From contig CM049321.1 in assembly GCA_026874595.1 (NCBI GenBank), positions 46,681,797-46,745,796 of the forward strand: 64,000 bases of DNA, read 5' to 3'. Below, piece by piece: positions 1-11,944 of this stretch; within the stretch, counting starts at the first letter, position 1, and each line of letters begins with the position of its first letter. The DNA is from Sipunculus nudus. Its lineage: Eukaryota; Annelida; Sipuncula; Golfingiida; Sipunculidae. The notes below the pieces were generated by a model. It saw only the letters and a program-made list of their open reading frames with translations, ran no database searches and was not told the origin of the DNA. Position numbers and translations under genes: made by a program.

Positions 1-488
1 AACGGACCACTTCTTTGAAGGTCTCAAAATAGAGAAAACAAGGGACCAAGTGTGGTCAGCTGAAGTTGACCTCGAAGGTAAAAATTTAAAATAAGATCAA
101 TTCGAGAGTAAAGAGGTAATATAGACCATGGTTGGTTTATATGATTGAAAAAATTGTTGCAAATAATATTTGTGTCTGACCACATTTACTAAAGTTGAAA
201 CTGAAGCATGTATAAGCAGTTTGTGATTAAAAGCTGTTGATAAGCTGTTGACAGTTCAGCAGTTTAAATATTTGTCCAATAATAGCATATTTTTTCATAC
301 TAACATTTTTTATTTTGATAAAATCTGAACAGTTGCTGTAATTTTCCCACTCGAAGGTAGAAGGACTGGATAATGATCTGAGTTATCACACCTCTGTAAA
401 TCCTTTATTAATTCAATTTTATGCAGTTGCAATAAAAACTATTTTCACCAGTGATCAGGGGCAAGGACTCGATGGCAGGGGTGGGCTG

Positions 489-516
489 CGTGTGTGTGTG
501 TGTGTGGGGGGGGGGG
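489..516. repeat. TG microsatellite followed by G11 tract
   Basis: A (TG)n run passes straight into eleven G residues at 506-516. It lies inside the family A copy; the equivalent place in copy A2 holds a G14 tract (50752-50765). Confidence 0.8.
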
Positions 517-1028
517 ATGTAGGGGGAATGATGGGAGTTACAACACCCTTGAATAGATACATACAGGATATGTAACTTAATTCAACAGTGCTTCAAGGAA
601 AAACAGTCTATTCATAATTATTTTAAATTGAAAACAGACAGATGAAAGAACAAAGCAAATCACTCCAATCTTATTGAGGGAAGACGAAAATGAACAAATG
701 TTTGCATTGGTTCCTCATTTTTTTAACAACAGTTTTTTCAAGTTAATAAAATTTACCATATATATACAGAATAAGTTACACAAATGGATATTCAATGTGA
801 TTTACAATTCTAAAATGCATCACAATTCTAAATCGCATCTTTTAAAAACCTGGATGAAAGTTTAAACTGTTATCAGCTCCTTTCAAAGTTTAAATTCATA
901 CATGTGCATTCTATGAAATCAAATGACACGTAAAAAAAATGCAACTGAGGTGAACATGAGTGAGCTGCGGAAAGGCCAGTCAGTAGTCAAGCTAGAGTTA
1001 TGTAACAGGTTGGCCAGCCCAGGGCTGC

Positions 1029-1029
1029 A

Positions 1030-1064
<35 letters not shown>
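1029..1064. repeat. CT microsatellite
   Basis: A near-perfect (CT)n run with one TTT interruption. It occupies roughly the place of the GA-rich tract of copy A2 (51279-51390). Confidence 0.9.
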
Positions 1065-1243
1065 GAATATCAATTTACTGGGCTGGCCTGATGTAAACAA
1101 TATTTGACACGGTGGTTGAAAACTTGAAGAGAAGGTACAGTTTTTGAAAAATTGCTTTTTAAATTGCAGACTACAAGAGGACGAAGGATGAAATCCTTGG
1201 AAGCCTTAAATTACGTCTTGGTCACCATATAAAATAAGGCCAC

Positions 1244-1447
1244 TGTGAAAGAGCATGATTTGATTACACTGCAAGTCAGATGGACAGGCGTTTGATGCAG
1301 AAACCTTTAAGAATTTTCTGATCAAATATTAGGTCACTGTTACCTATTTTTCTAAGGACCATGGCCCAAAAACATGATTCTGTGAAAGAGCATGATTTGA
1401 TTACACTGCAAATCCGATGAACAGGCGTTTGATGCAGAAACGTTTAA
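1244..1447. repeat. Direct duplication, about 137-bp period
   Basis: The block at 1244-1310 (starting TGTGAAAGAGCATGATTTG) is repeated at 1381-1447 with few changes. Both end in a GATGCAGAAAC segment. No coding sense. Confidence 0.8.
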
Positions 1448-2342
1448 AGGGACATAATCAGTAGCAATATTATTTCTATTCTTTCACACTATTATTTCAG
1501 TTTTGCTTTATACAAAAGTTTCCCAGTGAAACCATCCCAGCACACAGTCTCATTTTCATCGCATACGATTGTTTACCACCTTGTTATAGCCCTGCATGTT
1601 GGTAAACACAGTCTTTTCACCATAACAAGGCCGCGTGACCGGAGGTCTGATTCAGAGGGGCAACACGTGTGTTTCAGCCAGAGGGAACATGCGTACAATT
1701 TTTGGGCAAAGTCTGTCAGGATATCTCCTGATTGGCAATGTGTTTATGTTGACACCTGCGATCACGCCCGGTTCACTGTTTTTAACAGTAGTTTACAGGA
1801 ATAAGCAAACGATTTTAAGGCAATATATTTGTTGGTACAGATTAATTTTAAAGGGAAGAAGCTATTTTTCATGTTAACTCCGTTAACTCAGCATGCCTTA
1901 TAGGTGATTGAGCCTCTTTATTTAAGTTTCCTAATCAAATCTCCTTTGATACCTTAAATGGGTCACAGTTACCTATTTTCTAAGGACGACGGGCACAAAA
2001 ACATGATTTTGAGCACTCAGGATGTCTACACATTATTCAAGGTTCCTTAAATATTTTTCACCGGACCATAAAATCATGTTCTCAGTGAAAGATCAGCTGT
2101 GCATCATCACTCCCTTGTCACAAATAATTTCTCACCATTGTATCCTGCACAGTCAAAGATTTATCATATTCACCAGATTCAAACGTGATTCTCAAGCATG
2201 TGTTAAGGGTAGAGTTTTCAAACTTATTCCACATGAAAAAAATAAAAAAGGTATGTCACTTTGTCCATTTTTTTTTCACAAGTAGTTATCATATCATGAT
2301 CCTTAATGTTACACTCCGAAACAGTCAAAATTAGATTTTTTT
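1448..2342. other. No gene seen; 3' flank of the zinc-finger pseudogene
   Basis: Open frames here are short and have no recognisable motif. The region lies downstream of the broken zinc-finger gene on the minus strand and presumably held its 3' untranslated region. Confidence 0.5.
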
Positions 2343-2999
2343 TTATACGGTATGTGTCGTCATGTGACCCTTAAGGTTTCTCTGCTGATCCAAAGTTTTA
2401 CCACACTGTCCAGATTTAGATGCTTTTTTCCCCTAGTGTGTTTCCTGATGCAAGTCTAACCCTTTGCGGGACTCTGCTGAGAGAAAAATTAATACACTGT
2501 GCACATTTAAATGTTTTTTTTCCTGAGTATGTTTCCCGATATGAGCCGATAGATTTTTACGCTGTGCAAAGGGTTTACCACACTGTCCACATTCAAATGG
2601 TTTTTCTCTTGCAGGTGTCTCGATCTGTTCATTCAGACTATTAGACTGTTCTGTTTTAATTACTTCCCTCGAATCAACATTGTTTTCCTTAGAGACAACA
2701 GAGTACACATGAACAGTAATCTGATCAGCATATTCTTCACTATTTAAAAGTTTGTTATCTGGTACATTTTGCATGTACTGTGAACAACTCTGTGCCTCCT
2801 CTCCTGATAAATCACCCTTTATTTCTTTTGGGCCACTTATAATTTCCTTACCAGAAATATCATTCTTTATGTGGTGATGGTGATGCCTTTCTTCATCTGA
2901 ATTCCTCTTACAAGTAATCATTGTGTCCTGAGTGTTGCCTTTGAGATTTTCTTTTTTTATAAATATATCCAAACAGGAAGGATGTATAGCAGAATCCAT
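2343..2999 (-). pseudogene. Broken C2H2 zinc-finger gene, paralog 1
   Basis: This is a decayed member of the local zinc-finger family. Translation from the ATG at 2999 gives the family start (MDS, then LDIFIKKE), a match to the 'EEITVHVEHMVS' block (here ADQITVHVYSVVS), and the second SUMO-type site (IKTE). Five histidines follow the acidic start. One finger is intact (FECGQCGKPF, then H-x3-H). Finger 2 is out of frame between its Cys pair and His pair, with one shift in an A8 run. A TAG codon at 2433-2435 falls in the linker before finger 3, and finger 3 has lost its first Cys. Beyond it the frame ends at 2343. The N-terminal acidic-helix finger of the paralogs is missing. A splice acceptor precedes the exon. 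A short truncated protein could still be made, but the array as a whole is dead. Confidence 0.75.
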
Positions 3000-3017
3000 A
3001 TGTCCTTTTAGCTTGTT

Positions 3018-3034
3018 CTGCAATAAAAAATAAG
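3018..3034 (-). other. Splice acceptor of paralog 1 coding exon
   Basis: Read on the minus strand, a T-rich tract ends in TTGCAG, and the AG is 18 nt before the family ATG. The same arrangement is found in all four paralogs. Confidence 0.6.
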
Positions 3035-3349
3035 AATAATGAACAAATTTATTTTATTATTGTTTATTGTTATGTTGGTGGTCAAAACAACTACTAGATG
3101 AGTTGGGTTGGACACCAGGAATAACTGTATCCATCTATGATCTGGCTGGCTGAGTGACCAGTATATGCCAGGCTTCCAGGGTGCATAATTAGCCTGAAAG
3201 GTCAACAAGAGGACATAGACAGGGGCTTCAGTATAAAAACTCATATCATAAAAACTCAATAAAAGCTACAGTTTTTGGTCAATTCCTTTCAAAATTACAG
3301 GATTTAGTACTCTGCTGAAATCCTTTTGTGTGCATGATATGGAAACTAG
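3035..3349. other. No gene seen; intron side of paralog 1
   Basis: Short unsupported open frames only. No first exon or promoter could be picked out for paralog 1. Confidence 0.4.
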
Positions 3350-5770
3350 AATACGGGTAGTCAATAAGCGAACATGTGTATCCGCCATATCATGGAGGCA
3401 AGGGTAAAGCAAGGCATGGAATGTTCCTGATAAGACATGACTCAAAATTTTTGGCATCAGTGTTGCCAATTAATCTCATATTTATGCGATTTTCACCAAG
3501 AAAAGATCTACAGATGAATACACCATGCAAGATTTCAGGCCGAGAGACCCATCTACTACAGAGAAAAAGTGCATCAATGTATTCTATAAAAACAGAAGAG
3601 CAGGTGGCGCCACCAGTCTGGTCTACAACAAAGCTATCCAAGATGGATAAACATGCCAAAATTTCTGGCTGATACATCCATCCGCTTGTCAGATTTTACC
3701 CACAGCAAATAGATGGAAGGACGCCAACCAAAAACAAAATACAGAGGGCACAACCAGTCTTGAATACAAGATGGAATCCAAGGTCTATGAACATACACAA
3801 TTTCAAGCCAATACGGAAAATCACTCCTGATTTATTTTTTCTATGAAAGCAGAAAGGAAGGTGGAGCCACCTGTCTGGTCAATGAGAACCCCCTCCCCCC
3901 CCCCCCAGATGCATGTACATGTAAAATTTTAGACCAATACATTGAACAACTCCTGAGATATGAGTAGTTTTCCCATAATGTAAACTTACAGATGGAAGCC
4001 TCACAAAAAAGGATTTCAGTTAGAAGGCTTACACTATCACTGCTGTCAAACAAGATAAAAATAGTACTGCTTGACACATGCGATATAAGGTGGAATGGTG
4101 AGTCTACCTCAAAGATGGTTAAATAGACCTGTTCAAATACGTTTGGGTATATACTGTGAAGCATGAAGACAACAAATGATGGTGTCAAACAGAACAATTT
4201 GTAGCTGCTGTCAAACCTAATTACACCGCTTGCTCTCATTTTTGAAGTGCTATTAAGTACTTACCCAATGTTACCAAAACCATGCTTCCAGGATAATCAT
4301 AAAAGTTATAAATTATATTATACTTTTGTCGACAAGTATACATTCAGTGGAATATTTTCCGGCAGTAATTGTTGCATAATCTTATTGAAAACACTTGAAT
4401 ATACACTGTGTCAAACCGAAACAGTTAATATTCGGGAGGAAATTGTCATACCGCCCATATTTTGATTGAACCAACAATACCAATTTTACATGGTGCACAG
4501 GTAATGGAAAAGTCACTCCAAATTCAATATATACCAGGTCTGACACGCTTGAATATGCTATGTCAAGCTGAGTCAGTTTATGGGAGGAAAGGAAGTGACA
4601 TGAAGAGAATAGCCCTGTGCCGTTATACGTACCGACCCCCCCCCCTCATATTTCCATGGAAAAAAATGTTATCAGTTGTATGTGGTGCACAGTTAATGGA
4701 ATAGCCACTCTATGTTCAGAGGGAAACAATGTTACCAACTGCTCGCGGTGAAACATAAATGGAAGACCCACCTGATGTTGAGAGGCCCATGCACATGGAC
4801 AGATTTTTGTAGACAACTGTAAAATTTCTCACTGTGATTCCCCGTAAACTCTTATTATGATGCATAATTAAGAAGAGTGCGTGTCCCATATCCTTGTAGC
4901 ATCTATGGATATTTCTTAAGCACATCCCATTACCGTTGGTGTTTCAAATGCGTCCCCAAGAAGTGACCAGTAGGTTTATTGTTTCGGTGTGTTATTTTGT
5001 AGTTTTGTTTGATGGGCCCTATAATGTATTTATTTAATAAATGCCTGCCTTAAATAGAATCCTGCCTTGCTTAGAAGCCGGGTTAATTAAAGGTCTGAAA
5101 ATAATAGAAAAGGGCATCTGATCAAGAAAGTACAGTTCCATGAAAATGGAAAGGAAGGCCGCGCCACTTGTCTAGTTTACAAGACAACTCTCCAAGATGG
5201 ATGTACATGCCAATTTTCAGACCAATACATTGATCCAGTCCGGAGACGTGAGCAATATTCACCTTTAGAAAGCAAATGTACGGATCGACGCCACATCCAC
5301 TGAAAACGATTTCAGATGGTGCCTCCTGTCATTTATACAAGATGGAGGTATCCGAGATTTATGGACATGCACGATTTCAGCCCGAAACACTGAACCAATC
5401 AATAAGACAAACAAATTGTAAACACATGGATGTACGCCACACGAAAATTATTGCAGGTTGCGCCAACAGTCTCGCAACTAAAAGATGGAGAGATCCAAGA
5501 TCTATGGACATGCGAACTTTCAGCTCAATATGTGGAACAGCTCCTGAGATATGGGCTGTTATTAAAGAGGCACCCAGATTCAAACAGCACAATAAGGACT
5601 GCAGGTGGCACAACCTCTCTTTGTAAGGCACAACTTTTTTTGGAAAGATTGGTCCAAGAGTCTCGGAGGAGTTCTCTAGAAACGAAAGCGGCGGAAGCGG
5701 AGACGGTAAAAACCATTAAAAACATGGTATCTGCAAAATTTTATTTTGGAGCATACAATTATATCAACAG
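3350..5770 (+). repeat. Family C dispersed element with internal 'GGCGCCACC' tandem units
   Basis: The left end (gaaactagaat, then gggtagtc and tgtgtatccgcc) matches the left end of 24799-25690, and the right end (ggaggagttct, then the block up to the gcatacaatta segment) matches the right end of that copy. Between them are degenerate 130 to 150-bp units. Each contains a GCGCCACC-type core, a 'tacaagatgg' segment, a 'tatggacatgcaaaatttcagg' type segment and 'gagatatgag'. Cores are near 3610, 3755, 3860, 5160, 5325, 5458 and 5600. The stretch 4000-5100 is unrelated and looks like an insertion. Not coding. Confidence 0.6.
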
Positions 5771-5935
5771 TGCTTACAGAATAAAATGTGCAATGGCCAA
5801 AGTTGGGTAAAAGTTTAGGTACTGATTTTATATTTATGGTAATAACTTATAAAATTTTAAAATAAAGATTTAATTTCCGGCATACAAGTGAATCTTTATT
5901 AAGGGGGAACTTGGCACTTTTCTTCATCAATGGAG
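5731..5935 (+). mobile_element. Family A fragment
   Basis: Contains the 'caacagtgcttacagaata', 'aatggccaaagttgggtaaa' and 'taataactta' blocks that occur in the 3' third of copies A1, A2 and A3. Both ends are missing. Confidence 0.5.
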
Positions 5936-6689
5936 TTCTTAGATATTTGCAAATAATATCCAAATAGTATACTTTTTAAAATTATGAAATAAAATTTGGG
6001 GTTCAATATGCTTAGTTTTACAGTATATGAAGTTGAAAATGGACACTTGTGGTGGGTGTTTATATGATCTTATAACTAAGGGGGATACAAAAATAACACA
6101 TTTTAGATAACTGACCGATAGATTTCTCATGATATTCAACATGAACATTCAGAATTAATAAATGATCTTAATAAAAGACAAAAATGTGTATGTCAATGGA
6201 TTACATTTTAAAATATTAGGCAAAAATACGAAAATTTTGGACATTATTAGTTTAGTAAACCCCCCCCCCCACAGGTTCCCCTGGCATATATGAGACAGAC
6301 AGCCTGTCCAAACATAAATGGATTCTGGCAGCATGCAATCAGCTTTCAAAATGCCCAGATTAAAATAAAGAAGTGACACATGGGTCAAGATGCTCAGCTG
6401 ACAAGCATGAGATAATGGCCTAATTTTTACAATTGTTGTCTTATTTAGAAGAAAATGATTGCAAATGATGTTATAATTTTTTGATGGGGTAGGAAATTTG
6501 TACACATAAAGCACATTACTTGATGGTTCAGGGTAAAATAGTGATACCAGGCATGACTGAACATTTGCTACTGGTTCAAACAGTGAAATTGATATTGTCA
6601 GAACACAGCTTGCAGAATATATATCACCATGATCTTATTTAAAGTTTCCAAGAATTTTTTTTTATTTCAGCCGAGCTAAAAAGTACAGT
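5936..6689. other. No gene seen
   Basis: AT-rich DNA with a C10 tract near 6261. The longest open frame (119 codons, minus strand, 6155-6514) has no motif and ordinary AT-rich composition, so I do not call it. Confidence 0.5.
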
Positions 6690-7330
6690 CCAGGTCCAGT
6701 GGTTACAATTTGTGTCCTGAGTTGGTATAAAGTTTCCCATTATTCTTGAGGGTATTTATACACCCAATCGCTCGGAGAATATGGGCAACAGAGACATAAT
6801 TTCAGGTTTCCTAGGAGACTTTTCATAGACCTCCCAGAATGTCAAGTTAGAAGATTCTAGGTCCAGTGGTTACCATTTGTGTCCTATTCTTGGACGACAA
6901 CATCTTTAAAGGTCACAAAAATAAAAAAAAAAAATGCTTAAAAATGAAAAAAAAAATCCAGATGGTGTCACCAGTCTGTAGGAACGGATGAAACACTATA
7001 CCAATATGCATGGAAACAAAATCATGATGATCAATGCATTAGTTGACTTATTGGATTCTTGGTCCAATGGTTATTATCTGTGCCCTGCTTAGGTATCATA
7101 TTTTCAATTATTTTGGGGGCTATTTAATGTTATAAGCCCAACAGCACGGGGAATATGGGAAACAGAGACTAAATTTCAGGTTTCCAAGGAGCCCTTTCAT
7201 GGGCCTCGTAAACCTAGTAATTGTATTAGTAGGTGCAAAAAACATCTTCCTCTCTAGCGACCAAGACTTTTGGTGCTGTTTACTGGCCCAAACGTGAACG
7301 TTCAGCCAATGAAGTGGGCGGGTCAAGGTG
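6690..7330 (+). repeat. Family D repeat units (about 370-bp period)
   Basis: Two degenerate units of the array seen at 48894-53280. Each has an 'agaatatgggcaacagag' segment, 'atttcaggtttcc', 'gatgtcaagttagaagattc', 'ggtccagtggttac' and 'catctttaaaggtc'. They are followed by a 'ggtgtcaccagtctgtagg' stretch. Confidence 0.6.
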
Positions 7331-8283
7331 GTTCACTGATATATAGTAAGGTGCCTTTCTCTGTTTAGTACAGGGAGGGTAAGTGGTCCGTGGCATCTGT
7401 ACTCCCGTTAAGACTCGGTTGATACGACAGGTGTCTGTGGCTTGAAGGTTAAGTAAACCTATTCCATGTGCGTTTGTTGTGTGATGGGCCAAACTTTGCC
7501 CTGATTTGATTGGCAGGTACACGTGTGACATCATGGACTGAATTTTATCAACAACTCAGATCTAGTAATGCATGTTGTTTTTATTCTCTGCTGAAAATTT
7601 GGGACTGACAGAGGCGGAAATACTGTGCTTTTACTGAGATCTAGAATTTTTAGTCACAGGGGATTTCCCAGTGTGTGACGTCACTGCCGATTTGACAGTG
7701 CTTATATATGTGCCCATAGTTTTTGAACAAATCACACAACCTCATATTTTTAGTGGAAAAGTAGATAGAAAAAATGTTTCTCCTCCAGGAATTTGGCTCA
7801 TTGTATGTAAAATCTATATTAATATTTTTTTTTGCATAGGCAATTATGTTAAATGATAATATAATGAGATTTGGAATACGTTTGCTTGAGCTTAAGCTTG
7901 CCAGTGTTACTACTTCAATGTTTATGCATGGGTTACGTTAAACAGCCTTTACAGGTTAAGAACATAACCCTGGAGGTCAGATCCAAGTCGTATGAGGGAG
8001 ATTATATACGCTACACTGGGAGTCAGACCCCTGTCGCACGAAGCACTCCGTTTAAATAAGGTTTGCATTAGATAGGGTTCGTCTACTGTTGTCAAGAATT
8101 AATTGATAGGAAAGTACCAAAAATATGCGAGTGCAGCGACTGCTGAGTATTTTACTTGTGATTATTGATAATTCATGACTACAGAAGCCGTATACGTATT
8201 CTATTAATGCCGATCTTTAAATGTGTCACAAAATGTAGGGGGAACGTATATAATTAATTAATGGTAGCATGATGCCAGTTGCT
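7331..8283. other. No gene seen
   Basis: No coding or repeat signal that I can support. Open frames are under 90 codons and lack motifs. Confidence 0.4.
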
Positions 8284-8291
8284 CCTCCTGG

Positions 8292-10054
8292 CAGACCTGG
8301 GGTCAATTCTGAATTGAATTGGAAATGAATTGAAGGGAAAATTGAATGAACTTAAATTGAATTGAAAAAAAGTGAACATGAAATGAATTGGAATTGAATT
8401 TGAATTGAAGTTTACAGGCTCCGCTAAAATTGATCTGAATTGATGAACAAAAGTTCCAGATCTCATATTTTCGTAAGTGTTGCTCATCGGAAATTGCTCA
8501 AGGTCTGTGTGAGGATCAGCCATGCAGTATTTGGTTAAAATAAAACACAAATGCCTCTCATGGGTGACACAAGGAACATGATAACAGCTTTAATGCTTCT
8601 TAATCACTGTTCCTGAATTGTTTGTATCAACAAATTTAGCACGTCAGAGATGAGATTATAATATATGATATATAGTAAAAGGAATTTTCATATTTTCAAA
8701 GTAATAGTATTATATTAGATATAAAGCAGAGCTGAAAAGTAATGATAATAGAATAAGAGTAATATTTATAACTTCCCATTTCCTGCTGTGCCATAAAATA
8801 TGTGATCAGATGATAATGAACTGACTTGTTCTGGTCCAGTGACTTTCTAAGGTATGCCTGTTGTTATAGCATCCAGTGTGCCTGGAGCTGCTCTGCTAGC
8901 CTTGTGTGCTAGGACCAGCAGTACTCAACCTGGTGACCAGTGGTTCTGATAACCTAGGGCACTTCACTGGCCAGAACAAGCAACAGATAACAAGTATATC
9001 CCATAGACTATACTGGTCTTTGATGACTAAATTCAGTAAAATTAAATGGCACATGAGAGCTCATTCAATCACCACCTCAAAGTTACCAAGCAAAACACCA
9101 TCTATGCACATGAACTTACTATTTCAGATTCAAATGTTATACATTGTTATGGTTCTGTGTGTAAGTAAACAGTGTGTATGTCCGAGTGTGTATGTTTACC
9201 ATATCAAGAAGGCATGACCAGAGGTCTGACCTTGCACTCGGGCAACAATGTACAAACAAGAAGCTTATTCCCACTCCTGTACAAAATAAAACAAACAGTT
9301 AAGAATGAAATATTGGCACATACCATACTATTATTAGGAGAAAATACTATATTACAAGTATATTTAAAATGCATGGTATCTGAATAGGCCTCTTTAATGT
9401 CTTATTTATATTTAACACACATTCAGTAAATAAATGAAATGTACTGAATTTTAATTGTGGTCAAATATTTATTTGAAAAATATAACTGGGGGGGGGAGGC
9501 GTTTGTCCTCTTTATCATTATGGTAGGGGTTTTTTTGTCAAGGGGGCCTTTGTCTGTACCCCCCACCCACCCTTTGATCACGAGAACATTCATGTTTTTC
9601 ATCACCCAAAATAGATTATTGGCATATATATTAATTGCATCAGGCAATAATGGCAACTCATTTGAAATCCAGATACACCTTTAACTGAATTTGGGTATTT
9701 TACCCGATCTTTAAGAATAATTGCCAAACATAACTAGTAAAACTTGTCTGGCTGCTATGCCTTACCACATTTGGCAAAACATTTAATTAATGATATTTCA
9801 TTTAGCTTTGGAGCGCATTCATCCAATTCTGAACAAAACTGAAAGGTGTGTATTGGTGCACTAGTAAAAGAACTCCTGTGATTACACTCGCATCACACCA
9901 ATGAAATGTATTCAGATGAATGCAATTTTTTGAATTAAAAATTGAATTTGAATTGAATAAAAATTATTTGAATTGAATTGGAATTGATAATTTTCTCCAG
10001 CACACTGAACTGAATTGAAATGGAATTGAAAAATTTGAATTGACCCCAGGTCTG
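8292..10054. mobile_element. hAT-like non-autonomous DNA transposon
   Basis: The ends are inverted copies starting CAGACCTGGGGTCAATTC (8292-8309, and in reverse up to 10054). They are flanked by 8-bp direct repeats that differ at one base: cctcctgg at 8284-8291 and cctccttg at 10055-10062. A CAG start and an 8-bp duplication are typical of hAT elements. Both subterminal regions (8300-8425 and 9930-10045) are packed with GAATTG/CAATTC-type repeats, which often serve as transposase binding sites. The 1763-bp body has no transposase; its largest frame is 103 codons without recognisable motifs. A G9 tract lies at 9488. Confidence 0.75.
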
Positions 10055-10062
10055 CCTCCTTG

Positions 10063-10519
10063 CTTACAACAGATAATTAGAACTATAAGGCAAAGAGATA
10101 TGGCCACAAGTATTTATTAAAAAGAAACTACACATGTAAAATACACCAAGGGATCCATGAACTATGATTACATTATTAAAGTAATGACCTACTGAAGACC
10201 TACACCAAGTTTTCAATAATACTCTAGCCCTTCATTATTAGCTTCTGCAAAACAAAAGCTAAGACATAAGGTTCGCTGTGATTCAGGGAGACAGAGCTCA
10301 GCACGTCTGCCCCGCTCTGTATCCCCAAAGCGAGAGAGAGGGCAAGGCTGAAACATTAACCAGGTTTACCCGGGGCATGTTTTAGTCCTGCATCACCAGC
10401 TCTGTGGTCAATCCAGGGCAGCATCGATTGCATCATTGCCAAAGGAACCTCCCCTGGTTGCCATGACGTCATAGGGTGTTCCCCGGGTAATACCAGGGGC
10501 AGGGCATTCATGTAAAAAA
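10063..10519. other. No gene seen
   Basis: Moderately GC-rich stretch without a supportable gene. The 64-codon minus frame at 10356-10550 has no motif. Confidence 0.4.
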
Positions 10520-10795
10520 TGGACTGGGCCTGGATAAAAGATCGACGCATACGATCGGGTGGCAGGCTGCCACTAACTTACTACTGTTTTGTGGCAATAA
10601 ACATATATCGTAGAGAAACTGCATACCTTTGTCAACATGGGTGAAACTGAATTACAGAGACAAAAATTTCGCGGTGTGCACTGTCCACTGACTAACTAAA
10701 TTATGGGCTAAAACAGAGAGTACGGAATAAAACCTGGATCCCGGTAGTCAAATATCGGATGCTAAGCCAGCCGTGAAGCTCATATATCTATGCCC
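10520..10795 (+). repeat. Family F dispersed repeat, copy 1
   Basis: Similar over about 270 bp to 28020-28295. Shared blocks include 'gcctggataaa', 'gatcgacg', 'gtggcaataaacatat', 'gtagaga', 'attacagagac' and 'aacagagag', ending in a 'cgtgaagctc' type segment. The AATAAA followed by a GT-rich stretch would suit the R-U5 part of an LTR, but no LTR boundaries or primer-binding site could be fixed. Confidence 0.55.
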
Positions 10796-10932
10796 TGATG
10801 ACCACCACCAAAAAGAAGTGATATAACATATTTTTACAGTGTATCATTAAATAAAATTCAAGTAAAGATATATGCTTTCTAAATTTACTCAAAGCTAAAA
10901 TTACGTCTATATATTCTCTGGACTCATAATAC

Positions 10933-10938
<6 letters not shown>

Positions 10939-10970
<32 letters not shown>
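10939..10970. repeat. GA microsatellite
   Basis: A perfect (GA)n run of about 16 units. Confidence 0.95.
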
Positions 10971-10972
<2 letters not shown>

Positions 10973-11039
10973 CTATCTCTCTAGCATATACATCTCCAAA
11001 TCTCCCATTGTCCAATAGTTAACGCTGCTCGAAATCGAG

Positions 11040-11220
11040 CTACTGTTAAGAGGGGGTGTGTTATGGGGTAACATAACAGCGGACCGACCTGTCTCGCTAT
11101 AGCAAACCTTGCTTTTCTAGCGAAGCGGTAGGAACGATGGACATGCGCGCAACCGACATCGGCCCAATATCGGCCCGGATCGGCCCAATATTTCCCACTG
11201 AACAGTTTGTCGTCGTAACA
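11040..11220 (+). repeat. Possible tRNA-derived SINE, diverged copy
   Basis: Parallel to 11325-11490: shared 'gggtgtgttatggggt', 'agcggaccgacctgtctcgc', 'ggacatgcgcgc' and 'gaacagtttgtcgtcgtaaca' type segments. The internal B-box region has been replaced by short 'atcggccca' repeats. Confidence 0.4.
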
Positions 11221-11324
11221 CATGGGGGCTCGAACAACGTGACGGTAAACTTTGTGGCCCAGGGAATAAGCTCACCGAAGGGGCGACTCTTGGGATAATC
11301 TTGTTCTGATAACAGATCGCTCAT

Positions 11325-11487
11325 AAGAGGGAGGTGTGTTACGGGGTGACATAAAAGCGGACCGAACTGTCTCGCGAGGGAAGCCTACCTCTTTAACAAA
11401 CCGGTTGGAACGCGGACATGAGCGCCACCGACATGGGTTCGAATCCCGGCTTGGCCCAATATTTTCCCTTGAACAATTTGTCTTCAT

Positions 11488-11490
<3 letters not shown>
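11325..11490 (+). repeat. Possible tRNA-derived SINE
   Basis: Carries a good RNA polymerase III B box (GGGTTCGAATCCC at 11435-11447), roughly 90 bp after a weaker A-box-like stretch, and ends in an AT-rich tail that becomes a TA microsatellite. It does not fold into a clear tRNA by eye. A diverged sister copy lies just upstream. Confidence 0.4.
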
Positions 11491-11565
<75 letters not shown>

Positions 11566-11568
11566 ATG
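11491..11568. repeat. TA microsatellite with TACA interruptions
   Basis: Long (TA)n run with 'catacat' and 'gtatgtat' interruptions. It follows the 3' end of the SINE-like unit and may have grown from its tail. Confidence 0.95.
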
Positions 11569-11725
11569 ACATGCAGAGAGAGGGATAGAGAGCCAGAGAG
11601 TGAGTGTCGAATTATTTTATATTAATTAAAACGAAAGAGAGAGAGACCATCAGGAAATACTTTTTTACCATTTATATAAAATAAATGATTATATACATGG
11701 AGGAAATTTTATAATTTTAATAAAT

Positions 11726-11726
<1 letters not shown>

Positions 11727-11784
<58 letters not shown>
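11727..11784. repeat. TA microsatellite
   Basis: Almost perfect (TA)n of over 25 units. Confidence 0.95.
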
Positions 11785-11944
11785 CATGAGAGAAAGTCTA
11801 ATTATTTTATATTATTATATTAATCAAAACCAGAGGGAAACAATGAGGGAAAATATAGAGTGAGTTTGATATAAATTTAAATATATACATAAGATAATGA
11901 CATATCTTATGAATGTATATGCATAAAATATATTAAGATATATA

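Larger units (their letters stand above)
37..1190 (+). mobile_element. Family A dispersed element, copy A4 (3' end missing)
   Basis: This stretch matches the middle of the element at 49915-52944 over several blocks: 112-180 with 50515-50590, 238-280 with 50617-50660, and 330-680 with 50710-51060. Blocks are in the same order and orientation. Its left end is a decayed version of the family 5' motif (AACAAGGGACC then TCAGCTGA). The bases before it (1-36) look like the 'aaggtctcaaaaatagag' tail of the family D unit, the same context in which copy A2 sits. The 3' hairpin of the family is absent. No protein is encoded. Confidence 0.5.
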
